Shown piece by piece: positions 13,150 through 26,538 of a stretch of DNA of 64,000 nt (the first letter of the stretch is position 1; the number at the start of each line of letters is the position of its first letter). The translations under genes and the position numbers were made by a program. This stretch comes from Larimichthys crocea (Eukaryota > Chordata > Actinopteri > Sciaenidae). Location of the stretch: contig NC_040032.1 in NCBI RefSeq assembly GCF_000972845.2, positions 18,177,048 to 18,241,047 of the forward strand, in the 5' to 3' direction. Under the pieces are notes generated by a model. The model saw only the letters and a program-made list of their open reading frames with translations. It made no database searches and was not told the origin of the DNA.

Positions 13150-16100
13150 CATCCATGTTTTGAACTGGACTGACCTCTGAATTTACCACAAACAATCTTT
13201 TGTCACAATTGTGTTAAAAATGTTCAAGCTCTGTCAGACATAATTATTTTTGGATGATGAAAACACAAGTTTACACTCATGAATGTTTCTTTTGGTCATG
13301 ACCAAACTTTAGACAATGAACTGAACTTGACCGCAGAAACATTTCCACTCATGTCAGAATTATAGTGTGAACTGTGAAAGAAACCTGAAGGCTTGAGGTG
13401 AAAAACAGTTAAAAACAAAGACGGAGGGAGATTTTATCAGCAGGACTGTGATTTGCAGCGTCAGTAAGCAAATTAGAAACACCTGTGTGCATCTGAAGTC
13501 TTTCACCTTCAGCATTGAGCGTCGCCTTTAGCAAGATTTGAGCTCATGACTTCTGGATCTAAAAAAAGAACAGACACAGCAAGAACTTAAACCACTCAAC
13601 TATTCAAACACCATTATCTAATATCCTATAGCACACCTCTGCAGAGGAACATATAAGTGTTCAAGAAAGAAACTTCAACACAAAAACTGTAAGATACTAA
13701 AATATTAGTGGAATTTCTGCGATAAATCAAAGTCTTATAGTCGTGAATTTGCTCTCAGCATCATCTGCACGCTGAAAGTTGCAATTTCAGGAATGCAGGA
13801 CTGAAATTTTAAAGCGACGTGCTGACATTTTTAGCCTTTTTTTTTTCATTTTATCTTTTACCCTGGCAGTTAAGAATTCGAGGTCAAAGCATGATAGGGA
13901 AGAAGTCTTCGTACTTGCGCTGGCATTTTAATGTTCATTCCACATAGTCTCACTTGGCTGGGCTGTTTTTAGAGCTGCTGAACCACAAACTGTGGAGGTT
14001 TTTTCCCTTCGATAATGTGGCGGAGAGTTTGAAAGCGGCGTGAAGATAAATCATTCTGTCTTAATAAAAACCCCAGACTAATCCACCAGCGGGGTGGGAT
14101 CCACCATTTCTGCTCCTTCTATGGAAACTAGTTTCTGCTGCAGCGCTCTGCAGGGAGGTCAAAGGTCAAAGCAGAAAATCAGAGAGAGACTCTGACCCAA
14201 CATCCACACCTGAGGGATTTATGTTACTACGTGTTCCCTGATGCCTGTTTAGGGCTGTGGTTTACTTTTATGGTGTCTGTAGATACAAAAGTCTTATCCT
14301 AAGGTAACAAAAAAAGTTACATATTTTCAGGTGGCAGTCACAGTTTTGAGTAGTATAGTCTGTAAATAGAGCACCCTAAGTATGATATCTATGTCTTATA
14401 TAGAGGGCAGCATATAACGGCTAACTGTTGCCAACCATTATCTAGTTAGCTCAGTTAACCATGCAGTTAGCAGTCCTATTACATTAGCTGACTCTATCTT
14501 AACTGGAAGTTCAAAGCAGAACCAGCGGGTGTTCCTGTTTACAGTGTCAGCACAGGAGCTTTGGACAACCAAAAGGGGGTTTTCAGGACCAGGTCAAGGA
14601 GGGACCAAGCCAGATCGGCACTGAACACAGTCTCAGCGACCAATGGAGGCAGATTTGTCAGATTTATAGCAGAACCAGGAGGAGACGAGCGGTACAATTG
14701 CATTTTTCTGTTTAATAAGGTCTGAAGGATTTGACTAAAACATGCTGACAGTAAAGCTTTAAACGTCAACAGCTTAATCCAAGTGATATCTTCTTCTCTG
14801 CCTCAGATTGAATCCACTCTCATGCTAATAGCAGCAGGTTATCTTAGTTTAACCTGAATCTGGCTGAAGATCCACCAAAGCTCACAGATTTGTTTCATCT
14901 GAACATAAACTAGGACTATTTCCTGGCTCTGATGCAGAGATTCAAAGAAGTCACAAATTAACAATATGACCACTGAACCAACAATAATAATTAACAAATT
15001 ACCATATTTCAACTTTTTAAAATACATGGTTCAGATGTGGATTAACTAATCCAGACTAACATGCTGCTATCAGGCTAAAATAATCCTCCGGCTAATCTCT
15101 TTGACAGCAGTTTTAAAGATTTATTTGTTTATTCTTGAACAACAGTGTGGCCCTTTTTTGTTCTCTATAATGTTTTCACTGTTTCTCTGATATAAAAAAA
15201 TGAAATCGGATCAAATTCAGCCACTAAGGAATCCTGACTTGTGTTGATCAAAACCTAATCTGGATAACTCAGTCATCAATGAGGTCCAGATATTTGATAT
15301 ATCTGTCTGTGTTCCTGCAGAAAATAATAATTTATAATCCCCTGCTTGTTGTTTCCACGATGGTCAGTATTTTCTGCTGTATTTTTGTTCAATTGAATCA
15401 AGTTGAAATGTCTCGGCTCATTTCCAGTTTTCTGCTGTGACGCCAAATGTCATTTATCAAAAAGGGATCTGCGGACATCTGGAGAATCGGAGAAGCAGCT
15501 CATCGAGGAAAAAACATCCTTCATACAATGACACATGAAATACTCTGCTGTGATTGATCGGAGAGCTCCACGGACTGATGACTGAGCAGTCTCTGGGGTT
15601 AAATATAGAAATCTGAAGTTTCGTAACAGAATCGAAAATGTATGGAGGATGATTTCTGCCAAGACAAAAAAACAACAACTTTGCATTATGTAAATACAAA
15701 TTATGAGATGGACATATGACAAAATCTGGACGAGTTTGTCTCAGTTTAGTTTTAGTATCCTAATATTAACTTAATAACCAAAGAAGTTCTTTATCCTAAA
15801 GAGTATGGAGGATCTGTAAAACATAAACAGATACAAAATGCAATTTCCAAATATTTTTCTAACTGTATTTAACTGAACAGAGAACAAAAACAAGATGCTT
15901 GAGGCCTCAGGTCCAAATGTGGTTCATGATCAGGTGACCTGCTGATCATTATCTAACTCATTGAAGTTTAATTGACACTGGGATGTATTTTTACTTTTAT
16001 ACCGATCAGTAGATGGTCAATAATGTTCTGCTTTCACATCCTAATATATCTTAAATGTGTTCGACATTTTGTCCGTGTGTGTTTGGTTGGTTTATGCTCA

Positions 16101-18640
16101 TGGATCATTCCAACATTTGTGTGATTGCATGATGGGAGAAGTTGCAGTTGTAATATGTAACCAAAGCATTTACAACTAAAATGAAGGTGCAGCTTTTAAA
16201 GGCAGTAAAATATCTGACTTATCTGACATAGAGGTCTGATGTTAATACTTGTACCAAGTGTTATTAAGTTGAGTAAATGAGGCAGTTGATTCGGAAGAAA
16301 TATGAGTAATGGACATTTTAATGTTTATTGACCGTCTTTAATTGCAAGTAAAAACATCCAAAGTGTGAGTTGTGTAATCAGGCGGCGATGAAGAAACTCA
16401 ACAGAGAAGAAACAGAAGTGAAACAAGTCAGTGAACATGGCAATCAGATTAAAGTAGTTGCTCACTGAACACTAAAATAAGGTGGAGCATTAAATAAATA
16501 AGACATAAGCTACAAGAATTATGAATAAAATAAATGGGAATTTTTGATTAACACTTTTAAGAGGTCATTTGTCTGAATTTGCTTTGATGAAACATTACAT
16601 GATGTGAAAGTTTTACTTCAACATAATTATTGACACATTTCACCCCTGCGTGACTCCTTATTATAGACCAATTACCCACAAGCCAAGAGACCACTTTGGA
16701 AAGTCATATTTTTAAAATCAGTTTATTTTAGATACAGAGTGATTATTCACAAGGGATCCTGAAATATATCTATATATTGTAATTGGAGACACGGCCTTGC
16801 TTTAAAGACTCACCTCACTCTCCCAGACTATAACATGCAGTGATTAAACCTCAAATAAAATAAAGACCTTTTCATATCCGAGTAACTTCTTGTTCAGTAC
16901 TGTTAGTATGCATTTAACTCCCTCTGATGGCTTCACGAAGAAAGTTTGTGTCTCTTTCTTTCCTTGCTGTAGTTCACAGTTTATCCTTGTTACTTCACTG
17001 ACTGATGATGGTGGTGGTGACCTGATCAAGTTTTTCCTCTTTTTTACTTTTACTTGTGTGTTTTTCTTGTTAGTTTAAGCTTGTTTCATAGATTTAAAGC
17101 AACATTCTGTAATGGTGAGAACGTTCACGTGTCAGTGTCAGGAGGTCAAACATGTTTTAGCCCAATAACGACAATCTAATTTAATACAGTGTTCCTGTAG
17201 AGACTGCAGTGACAGCCAGCCTGTTGTAACTATTAACATCTGGTGTCACCTACAGGCACTAAACAGTACTGCTGCAGTTTTTATTTAGTCTCAGTTATGA
17301 CTAAAAATGAATCATTTAACAATGAACAAATGAGCAAATACATAAAGGCTAAAATATATACACAGATAAATACATTATGTCTAATTAATAAATTAATCAA
17401 AAGCTGAAGTGAATTTATGAATAGATATATTAAATATCACATAAATATCACAAATATGTATTCACGACACTCAAATTGATACAGAAATCATTTATTTCTG
17501 CATTTCTTTTGTTGTAGAAGTTCAAACTATATTTAGAGAATTATATATTCCCATATTTATATTTTTATTTTGTAATTGTGTTTGACTATGTAAGATACAG
17601 TGGTGTCTACAGTGTTACATTTTTGGTGATTAATCATAAAATGACAAAGTTTTGTACTCATATATTTGTTCATATCTTTTTGCTGTCATGTATATATGAA
17701 AACAGCACCACAGACCTATTGTGAGTAGGTATTGCACCTGATCTCAAGTTTTAGTAATAATATTGTTGGATTTTGGATGTTTCCTTTTCATTTATTTCAC
17801 TTCACCTGCAGCACAGTCGTCATTTTTAATATTACTATTATTAGTTCTAATTACTAATGTCAATAAAATCATCCGATTCAGCTGCGATCAAACATCTTTT
17901 TCTTGAAACTAACATCTAGAGCAGCTGCAGATAAACAGATAAACTGATAATAAGAAGTGTTTCACACTCTGAATCTTCAGATACCATCAGCTTCCTGATG
18001 AAGCACAAAACCAGCATGTGTGGTTTTGTCTTTATGCTTGTGACACCCAGTCGACTCAATCGCTCAACTGTCTGCAATGTCATGAAACCTCCTTTTAATG
18101 GTGCCACATATCTAATTAAAACAGAACTTAACGTAACATCAGTGGGCCAAAAAAACACAAACCAAAAACGTTTTGACGTCTACATGTACTTTGACTTTTT
18201 AGTTTGTTCTATCTGCTAACATAGAGGGGGCAAAGGTTATGCCCACCAGGGGGCGATCAAGATGTTTCGGCTCCACTGTCCCGTCATCCATCTTTACCAA
18301 CAGGTTAAAAATAAAAAGACGAGAGAAAACATCAATCTGACAGCTGAGATCAAACTATTTAGATTTTAGCTGCTGACACAAACAATGCTGAAATAACTAC
18401 TTCATGATGACAAGCAACTTTTGAAATGGTTGTTTTCTGAATTGAGTTTACATTCATCAGGGATATGCTAACTTAGTTCATGGTCAAGTAAACTGGATGT
18501 AACAGACATGTTTCCAGCACTTACAATATAGTGCAACTTCCTGTCTTACTTACTGTCTGTATAAATATGAAGTCATTTCATAGAGCTCTATGTCTGCACA
18601 GAGACTGAAAATAAATTGACCATGCATGAATTATCTGTAA
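13150..18640. other. gene-free AT-rich stretch
   Basis: No convincing exon, RNA gene or intact transposon found in either orientation. Short open frames such as 15450-15722 minus and 16890-17078 plus have no motif and are AT-driven. Confidence 0.45.
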
Positions 18641-18649
18641 CCGCATTTC

Positions 18650-18885
18650 CTCTTCAGGGTCACAGTGAGGCTGGAGCCTGACTGTGGGCAAGAGGGGTGG
18701 TAAACCCTGGACAAGTTGACAGTTTACCACAGAGCACAGAGACAAACACACACATTCACACCTATGGGCAATTTAGGGTCACTAATTAACCTGTTAACTG
18801 CATGTCATTGGACTGGCGGAGGAAGAACCCGGTGAGAAACCATGCAGAGACTGTGAGACCATGAACACAGAAAGGCCAAAGCCGA
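18650..18885. repeat. common teleost interspersed repeat
   Basis: Contains the phrase order GGTCACAGTGAGGCTGGAGCC, ACACATTCACACCTATGGGC, AATTTAGGGTCACTAATTAA, GCATGTCATTGGACTG. I recognise this as a very widespread non-coding repeat of fish genomes. Family assignment was not attempted. Confidence 0.6.
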
Positions 18886-18904
18886 GGTTCAAACCATGTA
18901 CTAG

Positions 18905-19060
18905 GTCAGTGTTTTTCAATCCTGGTCCTCGGGGACCACTGCCCTGCATGTTTTAGATGTTTCTGCTTTAACACACCTGATTCAAATGAGTGGCTTGTTA
19001 TCAGGCCACTGCAGTGTTCGATGACGAGTTGATCATTTGAATCAGGTGTGGTGGATCCAG
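18905..19060. repeat. short dispersed repeat with inverted ends
   Basis: Starts CAGTGTTTTTCAATCCTGGT, contains ACACACCTGATTCAAATGA, and near its end has the inverse TCATTTGAATCAGGTGTG. The internal inverted repeat suggests a small non-autonomous DNA element (MITE-like). Confidence 0.5.
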
Positions 19061-20760
19061 ATCAGATCAGAATCTGGTGTTTATTCCTCCAGAAGCTCTG
19101 GTTCTGCCTCAGGGTCTCTCCTCTTCAGCTCCCCCAGCCTCAGCAGCTGTCTGTGGGCTAGCAGTAGCTCTTTCCTTCTTCTTTACCCAGTTAACCATTT
19201 CTTTGCCCTTGTGTTGGACTGAGGACAGACTGAATGCTGCAGTGACTCACAAGCTAGACGGCAACACAAAACATAGATGTCTATGACATATTGTCCCTCT
19301 TCACCTTCTGTCTATAATATATATATTTTTTTTCAAGTTTCATGAAATATATGTGTAAATTTTGTAACTGTTGCTCATTAAGATTATTTAAAATATTTTC
19401 TTTGTAAATAATTTGAAAATATTTGCTACCATTTCATAAATTTTATCAGTCAATGGGGGTCCAAGCTGCAGATATTTTTTTTACAGTGTGGAGATCAGCT
19501 GTCAGCTTTTTTCTGAAGTGAAACTCAAGAGTCCAACAGATGCAGGAAGCAGCCGATAATAAATGTAGCACAGGAAGTCATGTGCTGACCACGCTGTGAA
19601 AATCATCTGCCCCACTTGAGTACACTGACATGTTGTAGACAATAGAAAGAAAACAGAAACATCAGATATGGAGTCTTGATTCCTGACAGGGAAATACTAA
19701 TTAATAAAAAACTACAGATAATTCTATGATGAAATATTTATGACAAATAGCTTTTACCTGGTAGATCTTATTGTATTTTATCACTTGGGCTCACTGTTAT
19801 TAAGTCCCTCATTGGTCATAATTATGAGAATCTCATATGTTTGATACAAAATAACTCAATATTTAATAATGTATCTTATTATCATTTTGATTTTGTGTCT
19901 TAATTATTGGAAGAGTAATTAGATAAAACTCAGTTGGGGCAGCTGTTTGCTAAGTTGTTAAAATATGAGGTGCCTGGAGAGGCATTCAAAGATGGTTACT
20001 AGGGTTTTCAATGTGGTTGCTACAGGTGTTACTAAATGGTGGTTCAGGTTTTCATGCTGGTGGCTGAAAACTGCCCCAGTATGTGCTGGAGGTCACGACC
20101 TGATTAAGTCAACAGCACTATGTCATCTGCAAAGAACAGAGATGTAATTCTGAGGTCACTCCCTCCGCCATTGGAGGATGTGGAGGCGTGTCATTTTTAA
20201 GTTGTTATAAGATATCAGTAGCTTGCTGGAGCATTCAAAGATGGTTGCTAAGGTTCTCAGTGTGGTTACTAATCCGTTACTAAATAATAATAATAACAAC
20301 AACAACATTAACAATAGTAATAATAATGGTTTGTCTTTGACAAAAATGGCTCAAACAGTTCAAATAACCAAATTTGATCCATAGTTTCAAGGACTGTTTC
20401 TTGCTGGTGTTCTCTGGTAAGGGATTACTGATTAGGTAGCCTTTTGTTAGGTAGTTAGTGTATTAGGTGGTTGCTATGGTGATACTAATCTAATACCTAC
20501 TTTGTTAATATGATTATGAGTCCCACTTTCTGGCATAATATCTATTAACTTAAATTTTATGAGGTACAAAATCATAATTTGATCTCCAGGCCAAACAGTT
20601 TATACTTGATTTGAATAAAAAATGTAACTTTTTTTTTTCTTGTGTGTGGTTCATTTTTTACAGTGAGCAGTGCAGCTGTGATGACTCGCGGCACTTCAGT
20701 AGCTGTCTATTTCAATGTGGTGTTTGCGATGACAGTTTGTCAGTGTGGTTTGGTGTCATC

Positions 20761-23700
20761 ATGAAGATCGTTCTGCTCATCGCTCTTCTCACAGGTAATC
20801 TGCTCTCTACTCTTCAAACAATTATTTATCTTGTTTTATATTGTCAATTCTTAATTTAAAAGTAGTAAACTTTTTTCAGGTTTTCAGAAAACTTCAAACT
20901 TCTCATTTTTATTTTCTTTACTTTGTCTTTCTTTGCATTTGTCTCCTGTGAGCTGTAAAACACTCGGCTGTAAAAGTCATTTGTTGTGGTCAACAAGTGT
21001 TAGATTCAGCAGTGACCAAAGTCTCACGTTACATTAACAGATAAGAAGTGCTGCTAGTCCCCAAAACCAAAATGCTGATTTTGTTATTATCATGTCGTCA
21101 GTTTTTGTCACCCGTTGTGGGCACATTTGAAAACAGACACAGCAGGGCAAAATCAGTATAACAGCTAAAAGAAAGTATAAAATTACAGACAGGAGGACAC
21201 ACCCATCTGAGATCTGTTCAATAAACAAGCTGAATTTAGATTTTAGCTGCTGACACAAGCTGAGAAGTAGCTGCTGATCAGAGGAGTTAAATTCACTGTC
21301 TGTTTTTTTGTATTTACAGTCGGTGAATGTGGTGGAAGCCCTGTTGTTGGTTATGAAGGTCAAAACGTCACTCTGTCATGTAAATATGACATCAAGTATC
21401 ACAAACCGCAGTCAATCTGTTGGGGTCGAGGAGATATTCCAAACAGGGGCTGTAACAACCAGCTCATCTCCACAGACGGATACAAAGTGGAAGAAAGAGT
21501 TTCTAGCAGGTATCAGTTAGTGGGACGACTGGATGACGGTGATGTTTCTCTGACGATACTGAACCTAACAGACTCAGATGCTGGACGGTATGGATGCAGA
21601 GTGCACGTATATGGATTGTTCAATGATGAAAAACATCACATTGATCTGAACATCAAAGGAGGTGAGAAATTATTTTTATCTGTTTGCACAAATGCTTTTT
21701 ATTAATAGACTGGTAGAATATCAGCAGTGAGATCTACAACAGAGACAGGAAACATACTGATGAGTCCTAAAGCAGTTTAGCTGTAAGGGTGATGCTTAAG
21801 GGTTATGGTTAGCTTGGCTAGTCCAGCTCCACCTTAAATGCCAAACATACCCCAAGACAACGGGGAATACAGAACTGAGGTGGTTTTTCTTTAGCACCCC
21901 AAAACTGAGTCATCCTCCCATTAAATATGACCAGACTGATGTACAGTAGGTGGATGTGCTCGGCCTGCAAGATCTGCTGCTGATGATGTAACATCCGTAC
22001 ATCAACTACTAGCCACTAGCAATGTGTTACAACAACGAGGCACACCACGACCGAACACAGCCTCTGAGACTGGCCAGAAATACACCACAGCACAGTACAA
22101 TGTGTTGCTAAAGTAACTTAGTTAACCACTGTAATAGAAATGCAATGCCTTTGTTTCATTCACTAGAGATGCACAACCTCCCTCGTCTTAACATAAGAAA
22201 CCAGCTCCTTTTGTCTTTGTAAATTGTGATGCCTAGACTCAACTTTGCACCTAAATACAAGATCCTGAAGGATACTTCAGGTGTAAAACATAGCAACGGG
22301 GGGCCTGCGCCAATACTTGCAACAGACAGAAGGGGCCTTCTTGAAGGGGCATCTCCTTGGGCAGACAAAGGGATGTGAAAGGAGTCGCCCCTCAGGTATA
22401 AATATCTAGGTGTCCCCATATTTGGGGTCTTTTCTCCATCTTTCACCGCTCGCATGTTGAACTGACCTTTTCTCTGCAAAGAAAATAAAAGCCTTGTCGG
22501 CCGGCAGAAGTCTCTATTTCATTCTTCACCAGCAGGAGAAAATGTCCACAACACCACTAACTGCTGCTAACTGCAGTTGAATTACTTAGCCATGCAGCAA
22601 TCTGACTCAGCTAACATCAGCCTTATTCCAGCCATGTTCAATGGAGGGCTGGTCATCCTGGGTCTGTTGCTCTCTAACGTCAAACACAGTTGGCTACTTT
22701 AGCAACAAATAAAGCTATCTGTCCAAAACAGAGCAGGTTGAGGACACCAGAGGGAGTATGATCCAGTTTCAGCCAAAAACAGTTATAAAAGTTATATATT
22801 ATAAAAGTCCTTTGTGCAATAGTCAGATCTTGGTTACCACTTGCAGATTAATCTTTAACTTGGTTCATGTTTCCTTCACTCTGAATGATCTTCACCACCA
22901 TCAGAATAATACATTTGGAAACAGACCAGTCAGGGCACTTGTTGAGTCTATGTGGTTTCTCTGCAGCCACTGTAGCCTCACCATGGAGATAAGACTTGCA
23001 AAGGCGTTGTCTCAATACCATAACACAATAATTATGACCATAAATGAAACTATAAATTACACACGAAAAGTGCAGCTGAGGAATGTAATGAAGTACATTT
23101 ACTTACTGCTACTAATGTTACTTTTGACTTCTGCTTCAGCACATTTCAAAGGGAAATATTGTTTTTACTACATTTATTTAACGGCTTTAATATTGAAAAA
23201 ATAATCACAGAGTCAGATGCTGTTAGATGATTTGACAAACATTATGTCTGAAGCACACAGTGTTAAATCTTTTAATGTCACATGAATTATCTGCTTCAGC
23301 TTCATCGACCACCACATCAACAACACTGGACAGACGGACATCCACAGAGGAGACAACACACAATTACACAACAGGTACAATCAGACAGTGAGTAACACTG
23401 TCGGTGTCAGTTTACGTGAACTTTTGAATCCAGACTACACATCATGTGTCTTTATAACTCGTTATCATGACATCATACTGCTTACATGGCTGTACTAAAA
23501 ACACTTTCATTTCCTGTTCCTTCAGGTCAGCTGACCTCCACAGAGACCATTATAACTTCCTCAACCAACAGCGAGCATACAGACAAGGTGAGAGAAATGA
23601 AAAAGAGAAAAGTGTGAAAGAAAAAGGTGTGAAAAGGTTTATGTGAAAAGAAACCCAGTCTCTGATGAAACTTACCAAGTGGGAGCTAGTTAGTCTTACT

Positions 23701-26538
23701 TGCTAGCCTAACTTACTTTGGCCCTCTCTAGACAGTAACCCTTGATTTGCAAGAACCCAACCAATAGTTACTTCTGCTTGAAAATATTCTTGCGCAGTCA
23801 CACAGAGATAAAAAGGGCTGAATTTGCTATTCTAGTTACAGATTGTACCAAAGCTTTTAGAAAGTCAAGTGATGTTGTATAAATAGTGACCACATACAGT
23901 TTTGGTGGATGAAGGTTAAGGTGTCGAGTCTATTTGGTTAGGTTTTGACACCAAGTCTATTTGGTTAGTTCAATTCTGGACAAATTTAATGGCAACTCAT
24001 TTAGTTTACAAATACTACAAAGAGTACTGATGGTACATTTTGGCTAACCACTCTGATTTGCGTGCATGTTTTTGTGTTTTACATAAGCAGGAGTCGACCA
24101 GCGTGGCTGTGGTTCTTGTGGGAGCTTTGTTCGGATTGATAGCTTTGACCACAGCAGTTGGAGTCGTCATCATGGGTAAGTCAACAGTCAGTGTTCCCAT
24201 GGCTGTCCTCACTTCTTCACACCCACAACTAGTTTAACACAGTTTTATAGCTGACTCAAAAAACGTCACATTTTAACTAAGAGAGGAACAAGTGGTCAAT
24301 AGGCCATGTGGCATGTTGCCAGAAGAAAACTTGACTGTGCTGGTGTTTACATGTGTTACATGTATTGCACACACGTGAACTAACCAGTAGTCCTGGACTC
24401 ACTCCTTCTGTTGCCTTTAACACACAATAGTCTGTGGGCTTATGGATAATGAGAACTGATATCAATGTAGGATATCAGACTGATCTAAACATATGATGTG
24501 AAACATGGCTAGAACAGAAACTGGAAGTTGGGGTTTCTTTTCTATTCTCTATTATGAGGTTCCCGGATGTGCTGAGGCAATAACCATGAACCACAGCATC
24601 TCCAGTCCACGTTCGACTAGAAACATTTGTTGGATGCCTTTCCTCATCTGTGTCTCTGTTCACTTACTTTATCTCGATAGTGTCTGCAGTAATAAAGACA
24701 TAAAAACTTGGGTCTTCATTTTCAAGTTTTACACCTTTTTACCAGAACATTCAAAGTCTGAAAGGGTGTGTCTTGAATCAGAAATTAAATGAAGTCAGTT
24801 CTTGATAACTTATGTGACTCTTCCGTTAAAGTGAACTTCCTTCCATTATTTTTTTTGTTTTTGTGTCTCTGCAGGCAGAAGATGGAGGCAACTCAACAAA
24901 ATGTAAGTTTTCAAATGTGACTTATTCCCTTAGACTGGGAAACATTGAACTTTTTCTTTTCGTGCGTCAAAAGACTTTTTCCGAATTGCATCTCCAAATA
25001 AATTCCCTTGTCAGCTTTTATCGCCTCACAGCAGAGCAGTTTAGAGACAATCATGCAGTATAGGAGGTTGTGGTTAATAAAATGTCATTGGAACAAACTG
25101 CAGACTTGCATGACTTCATGAGTTGACAGCTTTATGTAGGGGTGGAGAATCTCTCAGGGGCGCATCACTGAATTATCGTCATGTTCATCACACCATCATT
25201 TTCACACGTTCACACATTTTCTTTATGTGAAGCTGCGTTGTGTTCAAACTGAAACTCCATAGTAATAGAGAACATCAAAAACCTCAAACCACCTGTCATA
25301 TTTATGTTAAACAGAAGCAGAGGGCCAGAGTCAGAACAGAAACTCCATTAATTTAAAGTTCTCCTGTGTTTGCCAGAAATAAAACCTCACTGTGTTGTGA
25401 CAAAGCAGCCAAATTCAACTTGACATGTCACTTCATTGTCATTTTTCTAGGTTTTGTTAAAGCCTAGTTGTTGTTTTGTTGTTGCAAACATTGGATAATA
25501 TATACGACTAAGTAATAAATAAATTCAAGTGGTCCTCTCTTGGCACATACAAAATCCAAACACTAGTAATACACACACAAAGATAGTTTGAAGATCACTT
25601 TAAAGCACCCTGCTGGTTAACCTATATGAAGAACCAGTAGTTAGCCTAGCCCCAGAGCTACCATTAACCACCTAGTGAAAGATTAGCATTGTGGATAAAT
25701 ATATTAGCTGCATCCTCACAGTTAGATTGCTAAATTAAAATGGCAGTGGCTAAATTCAAAGGCTGCTCAGCAGGGTTAGCTTCTTGCATTTAGCAGATAA
25801 CCTACACAATTACAGTTTTCTTAAGTGTTAGCATTATGTAGCAAAGTCTGACTGAGGCTAAAAACAAAAACTACATAGCAGTTTGTGTGGTGTTGATAGC
25901 TAACACTTTTAGTTTTAAAGCTGTAAGAGTTCAAGCAGCTATTTAAAGCAGCTAGTTTGTCCCTTTATTTTCAGTTAACCAGATGACTTAAGATCAGTAT
26001 TGTGCTTTGTGGTTCAAATTGGTACTAAATATAGGCCTAGCACTATTGGCAGTACCCACGCAAAGATGATATCCATCTTTTTAATCAACTCAAGAAAAGA
26101 GAATCTAAGTTTCTCAGAAACATTGAAACAGAAGAGAGGAAGCCCGTGGTTTCTTTAGAGTCAGCGTCTGATTTCCTTTCTGACTAATGTAACATTCAAA
26201 GAGCTTGCTGATGTCGGCTGTATGATGCATCTGAAACTGCTTAACCTCGACCACAATGTAATCATGACAAGCATGACTGATTTCATTCATTTTCATTTTT
26301 CCAGAAAACACCCTAGAGAACCAACAAGAAAAAATAAAGAAAAAAGTCTAATGGAATGCTGAATAAAAATATACTGTCTTTATATTCCAGCCCTACACAT
26401 CAGCATCAAGTCAACAGTTCAGTCCAGTTCAATTCGGTTCAGCTCCAAAGTCGAGGATTGGCGGAGGAAAACATCTACCAAATAGACGGAGGCAGTGATG
26501 TAGCCGGCAATGGTGGCGAATACGAGTACTGCCCCTAA
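20761..26538 (+). CDS. TIM/HAVCR-family immune receptor (seven coding exons)
   Basis: Coding exons, all with GT-AG boundaries and compatible phases: 20761-20794, 21320-21661, 23300-23374, 23526-23587, 24091-24175, 24875-24902, 26391-26538, giving 257 codons plus stop. Layout: signal peptide (about 1-16), IgV domain (about 17-125), Thr/Ser-rich mucin stalk (126-171), membrane span (about 176-199), basic GRRWRQ stop-transfer, cytoplasmic tail with EENIYQIDG around Tyr238. IgV signatures include ICWGRG (44-49), DVSLTI (86-91), the DSDAGRYGC F strand, and GLFNDEK (110-116), equivalent to the WFND metal-dependent phosphatidylserine loop of mammalian TIM proteins. TIM proteins bind phosphatidylserine on apoptotic cells and regulate phagocytes and T cells at the plasma membrane. 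I cannot say which paralogue (havcr1, havcr2 or timd4 type) this is. The mucin stalk is short. An upstream untranslated exon is possible, with an acceptor near 20663. Confidence 0.85.
21320..21661 (+). CDS. TIM-family IgV exon
   Basis: This exon encodes the whole V-set domain (residues 12-126). Canonical cysteines are C32 (LSC) and C104 (YGC). Two further cysteines, C45 (ICW) and C56 (RGC), would fold the CC' loop. Mammalian TIM IgV domains have six conserved cysteines; here Asp50 and Gly103 occupy two of those positions. The metal-coordinating Asn113 and Asp114 are present. The first of the usual aromatic pair (Trp in WFND) is Leu111 and Phe112 is retained. Confidence 0.85.
22130..22553 (+). 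mobile_element. solo LTR (ERV-like) in TIM intron 2
   Basis: A 424-bp segment begins TGTAATAG and ends CCACAACA (TG...CA) and is flanked by the 4-bp direct repeat CCAC (22126-22129 and 22554-22557). Inside is a TATA box (TATAAATA, 22397-22404) and, 80 bp further, a polyadenylation signal AATAAA (22484-22489). This is the order expected for a U3-R-U5 retroviral-type LTR in the plus direction. No internal coding region or second LTR is present, so it looks like a recombinant solo LTR. The boundaries are inferred from the ends and target repeat. Confidence 0.6.
22397..22404 (+). promoter_or_regulatory. TATA box of the solo LTR
   Basis: TATAAATA inside the solo LTR, upstream of its AATAAA. It could act as an alternative sense promoter within TIM intron 2. 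Confidence 0.45.

Noticed and set aside
22758..23204. 148-codon open frame in the TIM gene intron
   Set aside because: AT-driven; the end overlaps a dispersed repeat also seen near 4690-4850. No domain and no splice logic.
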